Source: Prevotella sp. (lineage in GTDB: Bacteria > Bacteroidota > Bacteroidia > Bacteroidales > Bacteroidaceae). Taken from it: a stretch of DNA of 64,000 nt. Numbering within the stretch: the stretch's first letter is position 1; each line of letters opens with the position of its first letter. The stretch covers positions 124,001 through 188,000 of the forward strand of contig JAFZSL010000007.1 of NCBI GenBank assembly GCA_017619375.1, read 5' to 3'. Position numbers and translations under genes: made by a program. The notes under the pieces are model-generated. The model was not told where the DNA came from, did no database searches, and saw nothing but the letters and a program-made list of their open reading frames with translations. Positions 17,647 through 27,335 of the stretch are shown piece after piece.

Positions 17647-20600
17647 TCATGGGGCGGTTTCATCGTTTTGTTTGCTCAAGACGATATTGACGATGTTGGT
17701 GACATCGGTGATGGTGATGGCGCCATCCATGTTGGCATCTGCCGCCACATGGTCGTAATAATAAGGTTGAATGTTGTCCATGTTAAGCAGGATGTCCACT
17801 GTTGCGGTGATGTCGGTGATGGTGATGACACCATCGCGGTTGACATCTGGAATCAGTCGCTTGGCATTGCCAGGCTTGAAACAGTCGAATTCCACGACGA
17901 CGGGACGATGGTCGCCCAAAGGCGTGGTGTCGTTTGTGCCTTGGACATTGCCGTAGGTATAGTCTTGTTCTATCCGGAAACTTTTGGGTTTCAGAATCAA
18001 TGTGTTTGCGCCCTTGGGGTTGAGGTAGATGATTTTGTCCACCACCTCGTAATTGCTGAAATTGTTAGGGTCTGACTGGTCCGTGATGTCACCCATGGCT
18101 ATGGTGGGGTATTGGTTGCCCCTGCACAATTCAACCCATACGTCCGACACGTCGAAATTGGCGAGCCGGGTGAAGAAATTGGTGTTGATGTCCTCGCGTG
18201 TCCAACGGCTGTTGGTGTCGCCTATTACTATCTTGGGACGGTCGAGGTCTGTGACGTTGATGGAATCAGCCAACTGTCTCCATTGGGCTTCACGTGAGTT
18301 GGTGGCGTCGCCGGCATCCATATGCATTACATAGACGTCGAACACCAATCCGTTGTTGAGCGTCATGTCGTAATGCCTGAAGCCTTTCTTCACATATTGG
18401 TTTCCATCGGTGGAGGTTGTGGTGTTCCACCGCGTCCAACTTGCATTACTTGCTGTCACCGTGTTGTCTTTCCATATCAAGTTGAGGCCATCTGTGTCGA
18501 AAGGGAAACTGAGGTCGTAAATACTGATAGTGGCTCTCACCGAGTCGCTGCTGTATTCATTGTCTATTGCACTCATCAAAGAACCATGGTAGTTGAAGTC
18601 TTCGCTCACCCCTATGAAATCGTATCCCTTGCTTTTCAGGTACTGACTGATGAGTTTTGTGCCATCACTGCCTGGTCCGTCCTCGTTCAAGGTTATAAGC
18701 CCCACTTTCTGCGGCAGGCCGTCCACGTTGAGTGCGACGGCGGTGAATGAAGCGCTTTCCAACTCCTTTTCCATTTCGATGGAAAGTGTGGCATTGTTTT
18801 GAGTGGTTTTGAAATACACCCTTCCAGAACCGAGAGTCATGCGATGGTTCACTTGCTGTGTGGTGACGTCGGCAAGCATATCGAGTCCGTCGGTGGTGAA
18901 TACCATGTCGGTAATGTTCCCCCTCAGCAGGTATTCGGTGGCGTAGGATGCATCGTAGTAGTACCATTGGCCTGGGGTGAGCAGCGTGGTGTTGTCGTTG
19001 GGAAGGGGTTCTGCCACCCCGTTGAGATATAGGCCCTTGCACACGAGGTGCACATTGTCAACCTTGAAGAACGTCTGGGTCTCTCCCTCATGGCCTGCCA
19101 CCCACCATTGGCCTGTGCTGCCGACGGTGATGCCCAACAGTCCATCGCTGCCGACGACGACGGGGATGGTGACGTTGATGCCTGTGCCGTCGCCCTTGCC
19201 GGTCTTCGTCACCGTGTTGCCGTTGACGGTGGTGCTCACCTCGCGACCCTCCCATGTCGCCACGACGGCGGAGAGTTCATAGACACCGCTTGGCACGTTT
19301 TCCACGGTTTGCGTCACGCCAAGGGAGGCTCCCCACCACTGGTAGGCGTTAAATAGGTAATAGCCATCTTTCTCCGACATTCCATAGTCCCTGACTTTGA
19401 ATTCGTTGTTACCGTCTTCCTTGCCGACCGGTGTCCATCCCGTCTCGTCACTTGTCTCGAAGTTGGGATTGGTGATCAGCCAGGTGGCATCGACGGGGTT
19501 TGTGCTGCTGGCCTTTTGCAATTGTTGACGTTTCAAGGTCTTGAAGTTGGTCTTTGTGATGCGGAAGATGCGGTAGTGCCCCGCCTCGTCGCCCCCTGTG
19601 TTCTTGCGGTTGAGGGCCATGGCTTCTCCTGCTTTCACAAGGTTGTTCCACGGTCCGAGATATCCGGAGTAGTTGTCGCCACTCGACAACGGGTATTTCC
19701 CGCTTTCAAACAACCAGTAGCCGTCTTGATAGGTGGGTGTGAGGTAACTCCACTCGTCAAGGTTTCTGTCGGTGTAGGTGTTGACGTACATGAAACCGGC
19801 ATTGTTGTGGGTCTGCATGAGGTCGGCGCAATAGACCAGGTTGCGGAAGCCAATGTAGGTGCCGGCTTTCTCTATGGTGAAAAAGTTGCCGGGAAGAGTC
19901 ATCTGTTGCTCGTTAGCCCTTATGTAGCGCATGGCTTTTGTTTCTTCATTGGCCCATGACGGTTTTTCCTGATAGCGTCCGATACCGACCACGAGGCTGT
20001 GGTCCTCCTCAGGTGCCAGGAGATAGTAATAGTTTGGATTGCTGACCAGGTCATTGGTGCTGGTCACCTCTACAAAACCATTCTCCGAGGTGAGGAACGT
20101 GAGGTAGTCGGTTTCGTCAGCGATGACTCCTGAAACACCATTGTAGGTCAGTTTGATGTCATCTACGAACACCTCACAGTCTTTGTCTCCATTTCCTCCA
20201 ATGAAACCGAAGGAGAGTTTGAGCACGGAGGGGGCACTGGCGTCGATGTTGACTTCCTGTTTTGACCAAGTGGTGGTTTTGTCCAACAAGTTTCGCAGAC
20301 CGTTGATTTCGTAATAGTTGAGGTCTTCTGCCCAGTTTTGGTTGGGGCATTTGATGTAATAACTCAGGGTGTAACTGCCTGGAGGCAATGGCACCTCCTT
20401 GCATACTTGTTGGCGGATGGTGTTCTCCTGCCATTTGGCGCGTAGTCGTAGGCTGGTAGCTGTGGAAGCGCCGCTGCTCTGGTTTGTGAGTTGGGTGTTG
20501 AAGATATAGCCTTTGTTGTCGTCGTTGGCGTCAGCACTGAATATGTTCACCCAACCTGGTTGGGTGTGGATGTTGGGGAAGGTGGCATCGCCGCTGCCTT

Positions 20601-21795
20601 GGACTGTCTCGAAGTCGAGGTTTTCGCCGAGCAGGCTGCTGACATCCTCGCCCTCTTCCACGCTATGACCGATGGCATCGTCGATGTTGCTGAGCGAGGC
20701 GGATACCACACCTCCATTATCGCAGTGGCTGAGTGTGTTGTGTATCCAAAGGTTCACGCTCTTCACTTCCACCACGCCGTTGTTTTTGTTCAGAAGGACA
20801 ATATATGCTCCGCAGTTGTTGTTGAAGGTGGAGGTCACAGTATAGTCTTTCACACCATTGTAGGTGTTTTCCGCATACCAGTGGGTGTGTCCTGAGAAAT
20901 GCACGGGATTGGTGGTCTTCTTGATGATTTCAGTGAGTTTGTCGCGTTTTTCTTTCGCTGTGGCATAGTTAGTGGTATTGGACGGATTGATGCTCATCCC
21001 TGTGTTGTTCTGGTCGAGCCACCATCGGTCGTTGTCGCTTCCGGCGATGAGGGGGTAATGTTGCATCCAAACACTCGGTTCGTAACGGTGGTTGTTGACA
21101 AAATTCTCTAATGCGTTGATGACACCGTCGGGAGCGTAATATGTGGCAGAAGAAATAAAAGATGGTTTTGAGTAGGGTTTCTGAAACCAGTAAGTCTGAC
21201 CTACATAGAACCTCACGCCTTTGAATTTGAAGGTGAAGGGCTGCATCTGAGTGTGGCTCGTGCCGTCAGTGAAACGCTCCACATTTTCTATGCCGTAGTT
21301 CTTTGCAGTGTTCAACTGGTCGGTTACGATGCCCAAAGCCACATCGTTGCAATAGGAACCGCCGTCATTGAAACCATAGGTCAATCCTTTGTCGGGGTTG
21401 TCTCCATCCCAGTAGTCTGGTACGATATCATGGTTGCCTACCATGGTGACAAAGGGGATTTGTGCGGTGTTGAGGGCGTCGAAGGCGCTTTTGAAATTAT
21501 CACCTTTTTTCTCGCTGTCCTTGTCCATGTCGCCAAGGCAAAGCACCAGGTCGGCGGTTGGAGTGTAGCCAGGAAGGGTGGCGAACTGAAACTTCAGACC
21601 GCCGTTTTTACCCATATTGATGATGTTCTGTACAAAACCTTGCATATTTGCCACCGATGTCCCGCTAGATTGTGCTACGTGCGGGTCACTGACGATGACG
21701 ACGGTGAAATAGTCATTGTAGTCGGTTTGTGCCTTGATGTCTATTGTTGCAGTCAGCAAGCAAAGGCAAAACAATATAAAGTATCTTTTCATCAT
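17647..21795 (-). CDS. Secreted multidomain protein: metallophosphoesterase, binding domains, EEP-family phosphoesterase and dockerin-like tail
   Basis: A 1382-residue exported protein; signal peptide about 1-22. Residues 30-345 are a calcineurin-like metallophosphoesterase with all metal motifs: D37 and H39 (SDPHV), GDMD at 88-91, GNHD at 120-123, H246, and GHTH at 302-305. Two beta-sandwich domains, probably carbohydrate- or ligand-binding, follow around 395-550 and 770-930. Residues about 1010-1300 form an endonuclease/exonuclease/phosphatase (EEP) domain with LNVDGLPQ, GVSED, VMHMDA, IGDTNSR and GDHRPVVVEF. The last 75 residues carry two DxNxDG repeats (DVNRDGVITITD and DANMDGAITITD) like a type I dockerin. 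A second in-frame ATG three bases on could also start it. It is divergently paired with a CotH gene. The substrate is unknown; extracellular phosphate ester, nucleic acid or lipid head group are all possible. Confidence 0.85.
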   Translation of the reverse strand: MMKRYFILFCLCLLTATIDIKAQTDYNDYFTVVIVSDPHVAQSSGTSVANMQGFVQNIINMGKNGGLKFQFATLPGYTPTADLVLCLGDMDKDSEKKGDNFKSAFDALNTAQIPFVTMVGNHDIVPDYWDGDNPDKGLTYGFNDGGSYCNDVALGIVTDQLNTAKNYGIENVERFTDGTSHTQMQPFTFKFKGVRFYVGQTYWFQKPYSKPSFISSATYYAPDGVINALENFVNNHRYEPSVWMQHYPLIAGSDNDRWWLDQNNTGMSINPSNTTNYATAKEKRDKLTEIIKKTTNPVHFSGHTHWYAENTYNGVKDYTVTSTFNNNCGAYIVLLNKNNGVVEVKSVNLWIHNTLSHCDNGGVVSASLSNIDDAIGHSVEEGEDVSSLLGENLDFETVQGSGDATFPNIHTQPGWVNIFSADANDDNKGYIFNTQLTNQSSGASTATSLRLRAKWQENTIRQQVCKEVPLPPGSYTLSYYIKCPNQNWAEDLNYYEINGLRNLLDKTTTWSKQEVNIDASAPSVLKLSFGFIGGNGDKDCEVFVDDIKLTYNGVSGVIADETDYLTFLTSENGFVEVTSTNDLVSNPNYYYLLAPEEDHSLVVGIGRYQEKPSWANEETKAMRYIRANEQQMTLPGNFFTIEKAGTYIGFRNLVYCADLMQTHNNAGFMYVNTYTDRNLDEWSYLTPTYQDGYWLFESGKYPLSSGDNYSGYLGPWNNLVKAGEAMALNRKNTGGDEAGHYRIFRITKTNFKTLKRQQLQKASSTNPVDATWLITNPNFETSDETGWTPVGKEDGNNEFKVRDYGMSEKDGYYLFNAYQWWGASLGVTQTVENVPSGVYELSAVVATWEGREVSTTVNGNTVTKTGKGDGTGINVTIPVVVGSDGLLGITVGSTGQWWVAGHEGETQTFFKVDNVHLVCKGLYLNGVAEPLPNDNTTLLTPGQWYYYDASYATEYLLRGNITDMVFTTDGLDMLADVTTQQVNHRMTLGSGRVYFKTTQNNATLSIEMEKELESASFTAVALNVDGLPQKVGLITLNEDGPGSDGTKLISQYLKSKGYDFIGVSEDFNYHGSLMSAIDNEYSSDSVRATISIYDLSFPFDTDGLNLIWKDNTVTASNASWTRWNTTTSTDGNQYVKKGFRHYDMTLNNGLVFDVYVMHMDAGDATNSREAQWRQLADSINVTDLDRPKIVIGDTNSRWTREDINTNFFTRLANFDVSDVWVELCRGNQYPTIAMGDITDQSDPNNFSNYEVVDKIIYLNPKGANTLILKPKSFRIEQDYTYGNVQGTNDTTPLGDHRPVVVEFDCFKPGNAKRLIPDVNRDGVITITDITATVDILLNMDNIQPYYYDHVAADANMDGAITITDVTNIVNIVLSKQNDETAP

Positions 21796-21856
21796 TGTGT
21801 TTTATGTGTTTACTGAGAGTTGATATTATAGTTTAGGTTAGATGGTATAATAATTG

Positions 21857-21888
21857 CAAATTTAAGCCAAAAACTCGAATTGTCCAAA
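21857..21888 (-). promoter_or_regulatory. Promoter of the dual phosphoesterase gene
   Basis: Minus strand: TTTG (21888-21885), 20 bases, TAAATTTG (21864-21857), then C. It is about 60 bp before the start codon. The remaining part of the 21796-22139 divergent gap contains only the opposite promoter and AT-rich sequence. Confidence 0.75.
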
Positions 21889-22081
21889 AAATAGGCTTGA
21901 AATTGATTGGGTAATCATAAAGATGTCGAGAAATATCTCCCTAAAACCACCTATTCTTTCCCTAAGGCTTCGTGCAAATAGTTGATACAACAGATTGTGC
22001 ACCCAATTTCAATACCATTGAATCCATATGCAGTTTAATAAAGTTTAACGAACTCCAAAGAAAAAATGTAAAAAAAACACT

Positions 22082-22089
22082 TAACTTTG
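22082..22089 (+). promoter_or_regulatory. -7 element of the frameshifted CotH gene
   Basis: TAACTTTG followed by CA, 51 bases before the ATG at 22140. No clear -33 TTTG is present 19-20 bases upstream. Confidence 0.6.
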
Positions 22090-22139
22090 CAAAATTAAGT
22101 AAAAATACAGATTCCAAATTAAACTCAAACTTGTTTATT

Positions 22140-24006
22140 ATGTCCAGAAAATTCTTCCTGTTGGTTATAGCCATTTTTCCATTGAACCTCATAGGTCAGA
22201 CGGCTTTTGAACAGATGATAGCCAGCAAGGGCTATGTCGAAGGAGAAAACAGGGACTGGAGTGACAGCACTACGATCAACATAGACGAACCGGTAATGGC
22301 TTACATCAATATTTCCGGCGCCACAATGCCAAGCTCTAAGGCATACTACAAAAAGGCGTGGTTTGAGTTCTACGACGGCCAAGGCAACTATTTCAAGAAA
22401 CGTATCCTCCTGGCAGCGCAGGGAAACAGTACCTCTTGGCGCTTCCCCAAGAAAAACTTCAAGGTGGACTTCTGTGAGGACAATTGGGAAGGCGAAGACA
22501 CCCCAGATATCTGCTTCGGTAACTGGGTGCCCCAGGACGGCTTCCATTTCAAAGCCTACTACTATGATGCATTCAAAGGCATCGCTGTGGTGGCATACGA
22601 TCTCTACGACCAAGTGGTGGCCGACCGTGGCGGTGTTGCAGGTCGGGCATGGAGCCGGTCGGGTGTCACTCATAAAAAATTCGACGAACGTGCACTTTGT
22701 CATCCTGACGGTTTTCCCGTAGCTATTTACAACAATGATGTTTTTTATGGCATCTATACATTACAATTGAAGAAACACCGTGCCAACATGAACCTCATCA
22801 AGGATATACCGGAGATGATTCATCTCGATGGGGAAGTCAGCAGCGCCACCTTATTTTTATGGCACCATTAATTGGTCTAATATGGAACTCCGCAACCCGA
22901 AGAAGATGTATTTGATGAACGGCGAGGAATATGACAAGGATGTAAGGGGAGAAATCATGGATGAAACATCGGAATTCTACGACCTGCCCGATGATGACGA
23001 CAAGGTGAAGAAACACAAGCAAAACACCGCCATTGCAAAGAAACATATCATCGCTTTTTCCCAATATCGCGCAGAACTGTATGCCCTAAAAAATGCAAAA
23101 ACCCCGGCTGATGTCATGCGGGAGGAGGTGGCCAAACGGCTGGATGTGGAAGGCATCATGGATTATTGGTTGTTCACTTACTTCACCAACAATTTTGATG
23201 GCATCAACGGCAACTGGCAGTTTGCAACCTGGGACGGGACAAAATGGTTCTTGCTTCCCTACGACCTTGACTGCACCTTCGGCTTGATGAACTATGGATA
23301 CTTCATCTATCCGCCAACAGTGTGCAATGCCCGAGGGGCGATAGGCATGGGTTACCATCCTTTCTATTGGATTAAAACCTATTTTATGGATGATGTGTAT
23401 GAAAGATATGCCCAGTTGCGAGAGCGCAAGATTTTTGATACGGATAACGTGATGAACATGCTCTACGCATGGAAGGCAAGGATAGATGATGACATGTATG
23501 CCATGGAATGGGAAAGATGGCCAAACAGTCCTTGTATCTCACAAACCATCATCAACGATGGATGGGAATGGGTTCAAAATTGGAGCAACTGGGCGGACTA
23601 CCCTGCTTACGACAACGGAACAACTTACTATAAAGGAGACATAGTGAGATGGCACGAAAGGAAGTGGATGGCCACCAAGACGATGAAGGGTGTGTCACCT
23701 TGCAGTCAGGAAGGATATACAGACTCTCCTGAACGGGTAAGGGAATGGATTGAAGGCCGTCTGGTGAAAATGGACGCATTGATGCATTACACTCCCAAAC
23801 CTGTCATCGGCGATGTCAATGGCGACGGAGTGGCCGATATCACCGATGTGTCGCTGTTGGTTGCCTATGTCATCACTGGAACAGGCGACATCAACATCTA
23901 CCAGGCAGATCTGAATGAAGACAGGGATGTGAACATCACTGACATCACGTTCTTGGTGAACAACATCCTTCACGGAACAAATGCCAACACCAACGCCATG
24001 AAATAA
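22140..24006 (+). pseudogene. CotH-family protein with dockerin-like C-terminus, broken by a one-base frameshift
   Basis: Two overlapping frames together encode one CotH protein. The first part (22140-22871) has a signal peptide (MSRKFFLLVIAIFPLNLIGQ), and motifs such as KRILLAAQGNSTSWRFPKK. It stops just after a run of five T at 22854-22858. Deleting one T joins SSATLF directly to YGTINWSN in the second part and gives a 621-residue protein, close to the 629-residue CotH at 9211. The second part carries WFLLPYDLDCTFG, the paired-Asp metal site of CotH domains, and ends in a dockerin-like repeat pair (GDVNGDGVADITD and DLNEDRDVNITD). The start at 22140 is set by the signal peptide and the promoter just upstream. 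The break may be a real mutation, a phase-variable tract or a sequencing error; five T is short for slippage. Confidence 0.82.
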
Positions 24007-24030
24007 GAAATGTGTCCCTATATCTCCTAT

Positions 24031-24080
24031 AATGTCCTCTAACGTCCTCTAACGTCCTCTAACATCCTCTAGCATCCTAT
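24031..24080. repeat. Five tandem 10-bp direct repeats
   Basis: Five successive 10-mers: AATGTCCTCT, AACGTCCTCT twice, AACATCCTCT, and AGCATCCTAT. They fill the gap between the CotH gene stop and the GH3 gene start. The period of 10 bp puts the same face of the helix in register. No -7 promoter is clear in this gap, so the GH3 gene may be read from the CotH promoter. Confidence 0.85.
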
Positions 24081-24122
24081 ATCTCTAGAAAATCAAGCTA
24101 ACATTAAATATCATTACTTATT

Positions 24123-27089
24123 ATGAACAAGAAGACCATCCTTCTTCTCCTCCCATTCATCACCATGGGATTTGCGCAAGCAAAAGGGGAAACCAATTTG
24201 AAAAAGTCGGCGACGACGGAAACACGCCAACAAGGCACCGTAGAGTTTGACTCTTATTCCTGGGACTTCGGGCTCGTCAATGCCGCCAAGGGCTCCGTGT
24301 GCCACACCTTCACAGTGACCAACAAAAGCGACAAGGAAGTGAGCATCGCTCGTGACATCACAGGTTGCGATTGCGTGGTGGCACAATATTCCCATGAGGC
24401 CATCGCTCCAGGGGCGGCAGCAGAAGTGCTTGTCGTCTTCAATCCCTCCAATTCCTTGGGTAAGACCTACCGCCACGTGGAACTATTGGATGCCAACGGA
24501 AAGACACTCGGAGCCTTGTCTCTCGAGGCTGATGTGAGCAAAGATACGCCCCAAGGCAAATACCCCTTCCAAGACCCCACTCTCTCATATCAAGAGCGCG
24601 TGGAGAATCTCATTTCGTTGCTCACACCGGAAGAGAAGGTGGGACTGATGATGAATAAATCGGTCTCTGTCGACAGACTCGGCATCCCTTCCTACAACTG
24701 GTGGAGCGAGGCTTGCCACGGCGTGAGGCAAGGAGGATACACCGTCTACCCGCAACCCATCGGCATGGCCGCCGCCTTCGATGCACAACTGGTTTATGAT
24801 GTCTTCTCCACCGTTTCTGACGAAGCCAGGGCCAACTGGAACCGTTCCGACCACAATGTGTTCAATGTGCCCATGGGTGTCACCTATTATCCAGGAAACC
24901 CTGAACTCACCTTCTGGTGCCCCAATGTCAACATCTTCCGTGATCCAAGATGGGGACGGGGACAGGAGACTTGCGGCGAAGATCCCTATCTCAATGCCGT
25001 GTTGGGTGTGCAGACCGTCTTGGGCATGCAGGGAAACGACAGCAAATACTTCAAGACCCATGCCTGCGCCAAGCACTATGCCGTCCATAGCGGACCAGAA
25101 CCATTGAGACACTCCTACAACGCCTCGGTGTCCATGCGTGACCTGTGGGAGACCTATCTTCCCGCTTTCAAGGCATTGGTCAAGAAAGGCAACGTCAGAG
25201 AGGTGATGTGCGCCTACAACCGCTATGAGGGGAAACCTTGCTGCACCAGCGACAGACTCCTCGTCGACATCCTCAGGAGGAAGTGGGGCTATGAAGCCAT
25301 CGTGCTTACCGACTGCGACGCCATCAACAATTTCTACAATAGAGGACAGCACGAGACGCATCCCGACGCACTGTCCGCTTCCGTGGATGCCGTGACCAAC
25401 GGCACTGACCTTGAATGTGGCAAAGTATTCATGGTGCTCACCGAAGCATTGAAGAAAGGTCTCATTACTGAAGCCACTCTCGACGACCACCTGAGAAAGA
25501 CCCTTTTGGGAAGATTCGAACTGGGTATGTTCGACCCGGCTGAGATGCTCCCATGGGCCAATCTCGGACCGGAAGTCATCAGTTCTGAAAAAAACAACGA
25601 ACTGGCGGTAAAGGCAGCCAAGGAATCGATGGTGTTGCTGGCCAACAATAACAACGTTCTGCCGCTGTCGAAGAGCATCCGCACACTTGCCGTCGTGGGT
25701 CCCAACGCCAACGACACCGAACTGCTGAACGGCAACTATGGCGGCACACCCACCAAGGAGCACACTCACTCCTTGCTCGACGGCATCAAGGCCGCTCTGC
25801 CCAACACCAACATCATCTATGACAAGGCGTGTGAACTCAACGATGAGTTCACCACTGTGCACCATCTCCAGGATTTCAATGACGGCAAGGGTGTGAAGGT
25901 GGAATTCTACAACAATAAAGAACTCGAAGGCGAACCTGTCAAGACCGATTATTACAACGACCTTAACTTCTCCACCTTCGGGGCATGGGGATTCGCCGAG
26001 GGTGTGGACAAGGAGAACCTTTCCGTGCGCATCTCAGGACAATACAAGTCGAACTTCACCGGTGAAATGAAATACACTTTAACTACCGACAACGGTTACG
26101 TGCTCAAAGTGAATGGAGAGGTGGTGGAGGCTGCACAGCCAACACGTGGCGGAGGGTTCTTCCGCAGGCAGGTGGAATACAAGTCGTTCCCCGTCACCAA
26201 GGGTGAGACCTATGACGTGGTCATAGAATACAAGAAAGGTAACGGACAGTTTGCCATGCTGCGAGGCGACATCTGCGAACGCAACTTGATCGATTTCACT
26301 GATCTGGCCAACAAGATGAAGCAAGCCGACGCCATCATCGTCATCGGCGGCATCTCCGCACGTATGGAAGGTGAGGGAGGCGACAAGGCCACCATCGAAC
26401 TGCCCAAGGTGCAGCAATTGCTCATCAAGGCCATGCACACCACAGGGAAGCCTGTCATCGTGGTCAACTGCTCAGGGTCGGCCATTGCCTATGGAAGCCT
26501 TGAGGGACAATACGATGCACTGCTGCAGGCTTGGTATACCGGGCAAGGTGGGTCGAAGGCTCTCGCCGACGTACTCCTGGGTGACTACAACCCCGGTGGC
26601 AAACTCCCCGTCACTTTCTATGCCTCCAACGACGACCTGCCTGACTTCCTGGACTACAGCATGGACAACCGCACCTATCGTTATTTCAAGGGCAAACCGC
26701 AATATGCATTTGGATTTGGGCTCTCCTATACCAATTTTACTGTTGGGAAGGGTAAGATATCCAAGAAGTCGATGAAGAAAAACGGCAAGGTGACCGTTAC
26801 AGTGCCTGTCACCAATATTGGGCAGCGCGAGGGCGACGAGGTCGTTCAAGTGTATGTCAAGGCTCTTGATTATCCCGAGGCTCCCATCAAGTCGTTGAAG
26901 GGATTCCAGCGCCTCCACCTCGCTCCCGGCGAGACGGGTAAGGCGGTCATCAACCTGGACGGCGAGGCCTTCGAATACTATGACCCGACCATCGACGAAC
27001 TATCCACACGTCCGGGACGTTACCAAATCCTCTATGGCAACTCGTCATTGGATAAAGACCTTCAGGTGCTGGACTTGACTGTGAAATAG
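24123..27089 (+). CDS. GH3 family glycosidase (beta-xylosidase/beta-glucosidase type) with N-terminal DUF1573 domain and PA14 insert
   Basis: A 988-residue secreted enzyme with signal peptide 1-20. Residues about 38-138 match DUF1573 (SYSWDFGLVNAAKG, then TGCDC), an immunoglobulin-like domain usually found alone. The GH3 N-terminal barrel runs from about 150 to 480, with RDPRWGRGQET and the nucleophile D397 in EAIVLTDCDA. The C-terminal sandwich is interrupted by a PA14-like domain (about 595-735; YTLTTDNGYVLKVNGE), as in Prevotella xylosidases of this type, and a fibronectin III-like domain ends the protein. It probably removes terminal xylose or glucose from plant-wall oligosaccharides in the periplasm. 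Fusion of DUF1573 to GH3 is unusual in my experience. It is followed by a strong terminator. Confidence 0.93.
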   Translation: MNKKTILLLLPFITMGFAQAKGETNLKKSATTETRQQGTVEFDSYSWDFGLVNAAKGSVCHTFTVTNKSDKEVSIARDITGCDCVVAQYSHEAIAPGAAAEVLVVFNPSNSLGKTYRHVELLDANGKTLGALSLEADVSKDTPQGKYPFQDPTLSYQERVENLISLLTPEEKVGLMMNKSVSVDRLGIPSYNWWSEACHGVRQGGYTVYPQPIGMAAAFDAQLVYDVFSTVSDEARANWNRSDHNVFNVPMGVTYYPGNPELTFWCPNVNIFRDPRWGRGQETCGEDPYLNAVLGVQTVLGMQGNDSKYFKTHACAKHYAVHSGPEPLRHSYNASVSMRDLWETYLPAFKALVKKGNVREVMCAYNRYEGKPCCTSDRLLVDILRRKWGYEAIVLTDCDAINNFYNRGQHETHPDALSASVDAVTNGTDLECGKVFMVLTEALKKGLITEATLDDHLRKTLLGRFELGMFDPAEMLPWANLGPEVISSEKNNELAVKAAKESMVLLANNNNVLPLSKSIRTLAVVGPNANDTELLNGNYGGTPTKEHTHSLLDGIKAALPNTNIIYDKACELNDEFTTVHHLQDFNDGKGVKVEFYNNKELEGEPVKTDYYNDLNFSTFGAWGFAEGVDKENLSVRISGQYKSNFTGEMKYTLTTDNGYVLKVNGEVVEAAQPTRGGGFFRRQVEYKSFPVTKGETYDVVIEYKKGNGQFAMLRGDICERNLIDFTDLANKMKQADAIIVIGGISARMEGEGGDKATIELPKVQQLLIKAMHTTGKPVIVVNCSGSAIAYGSLEGQYDALLQAWYTGQGGSKALADVLLGDYNPGGKLPVTFYASNDDLPDFLDYSMDNRTYRYFKGKPQYAFGFGLSYTNFTVGKGKISKKSMKKNGKVTVTVPVTNIGQREGDEVVQVYVKALDYPEAPIKSLKGFQRLHLAPGETGKAVINLDGEAFEYYDPTIDELSTRPGRYQILYGNSSLDKDLQVLDLTVK

Positions 27090-27091
27090 CA

Positions 27092-27180
27092 GAAGATTGG
27101 CCTTCGGCCTAAGTTGCTCACGCTCGGCAGACTTCAAGCAAGCTTGGTCTGCTCTCGCTTAATCGCAACTTTGAAGATTG
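27092..27180. repeat. Palindromic 73-bp element flanked by 8-bp direct repeats
   Basis: GAAGATTG occurs at 27092-27099 and again at 27173-27180. Between them lie a small GGCC-TTC-GGCC hairpin and a larger imperfect palindrome bounded by AAGTTGC (27111-27117) and GCAACTT (27165-27171), with GCAGAC/GTCTGC inside. The layout looks like a small non-coding mobile element or a repetitive extragenic palindrome with target duplication. No second copy is seen in the window. Confidence 0.55.
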
Positions 27181-27244
27181 AATATTTAGACAGAAGTCTA
27201 CTGCCGGGGGGGGACTCCCTGGTAAATGCGTAAAAAATAACAAG

Positions 27245-27278
27245 AGGGAGTGTCAAAATGGATTATTTGACACTCCCT
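27245..27278. terminator. Strong bidirectional terminator between GH3 and M48 genes
   Basis: A perfect 13-bp stem AGGGAGTGTCAAA/TTTGACACTCCCT with an 8-base loop, followed on the plus strand by TTTGTTTTG and on the minus strand by an AT-rich T-containing stretch. It stops the GH3 transcript from the left and the M48 transcript from the right. Confidence 0.9.
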
Positions 27279-27335
27279 TTTGTTTTGTCATGTGTTGCAG
27301 GCGGCACGTTCCGCCCTTTTTTTCTCCCCTCTGAT

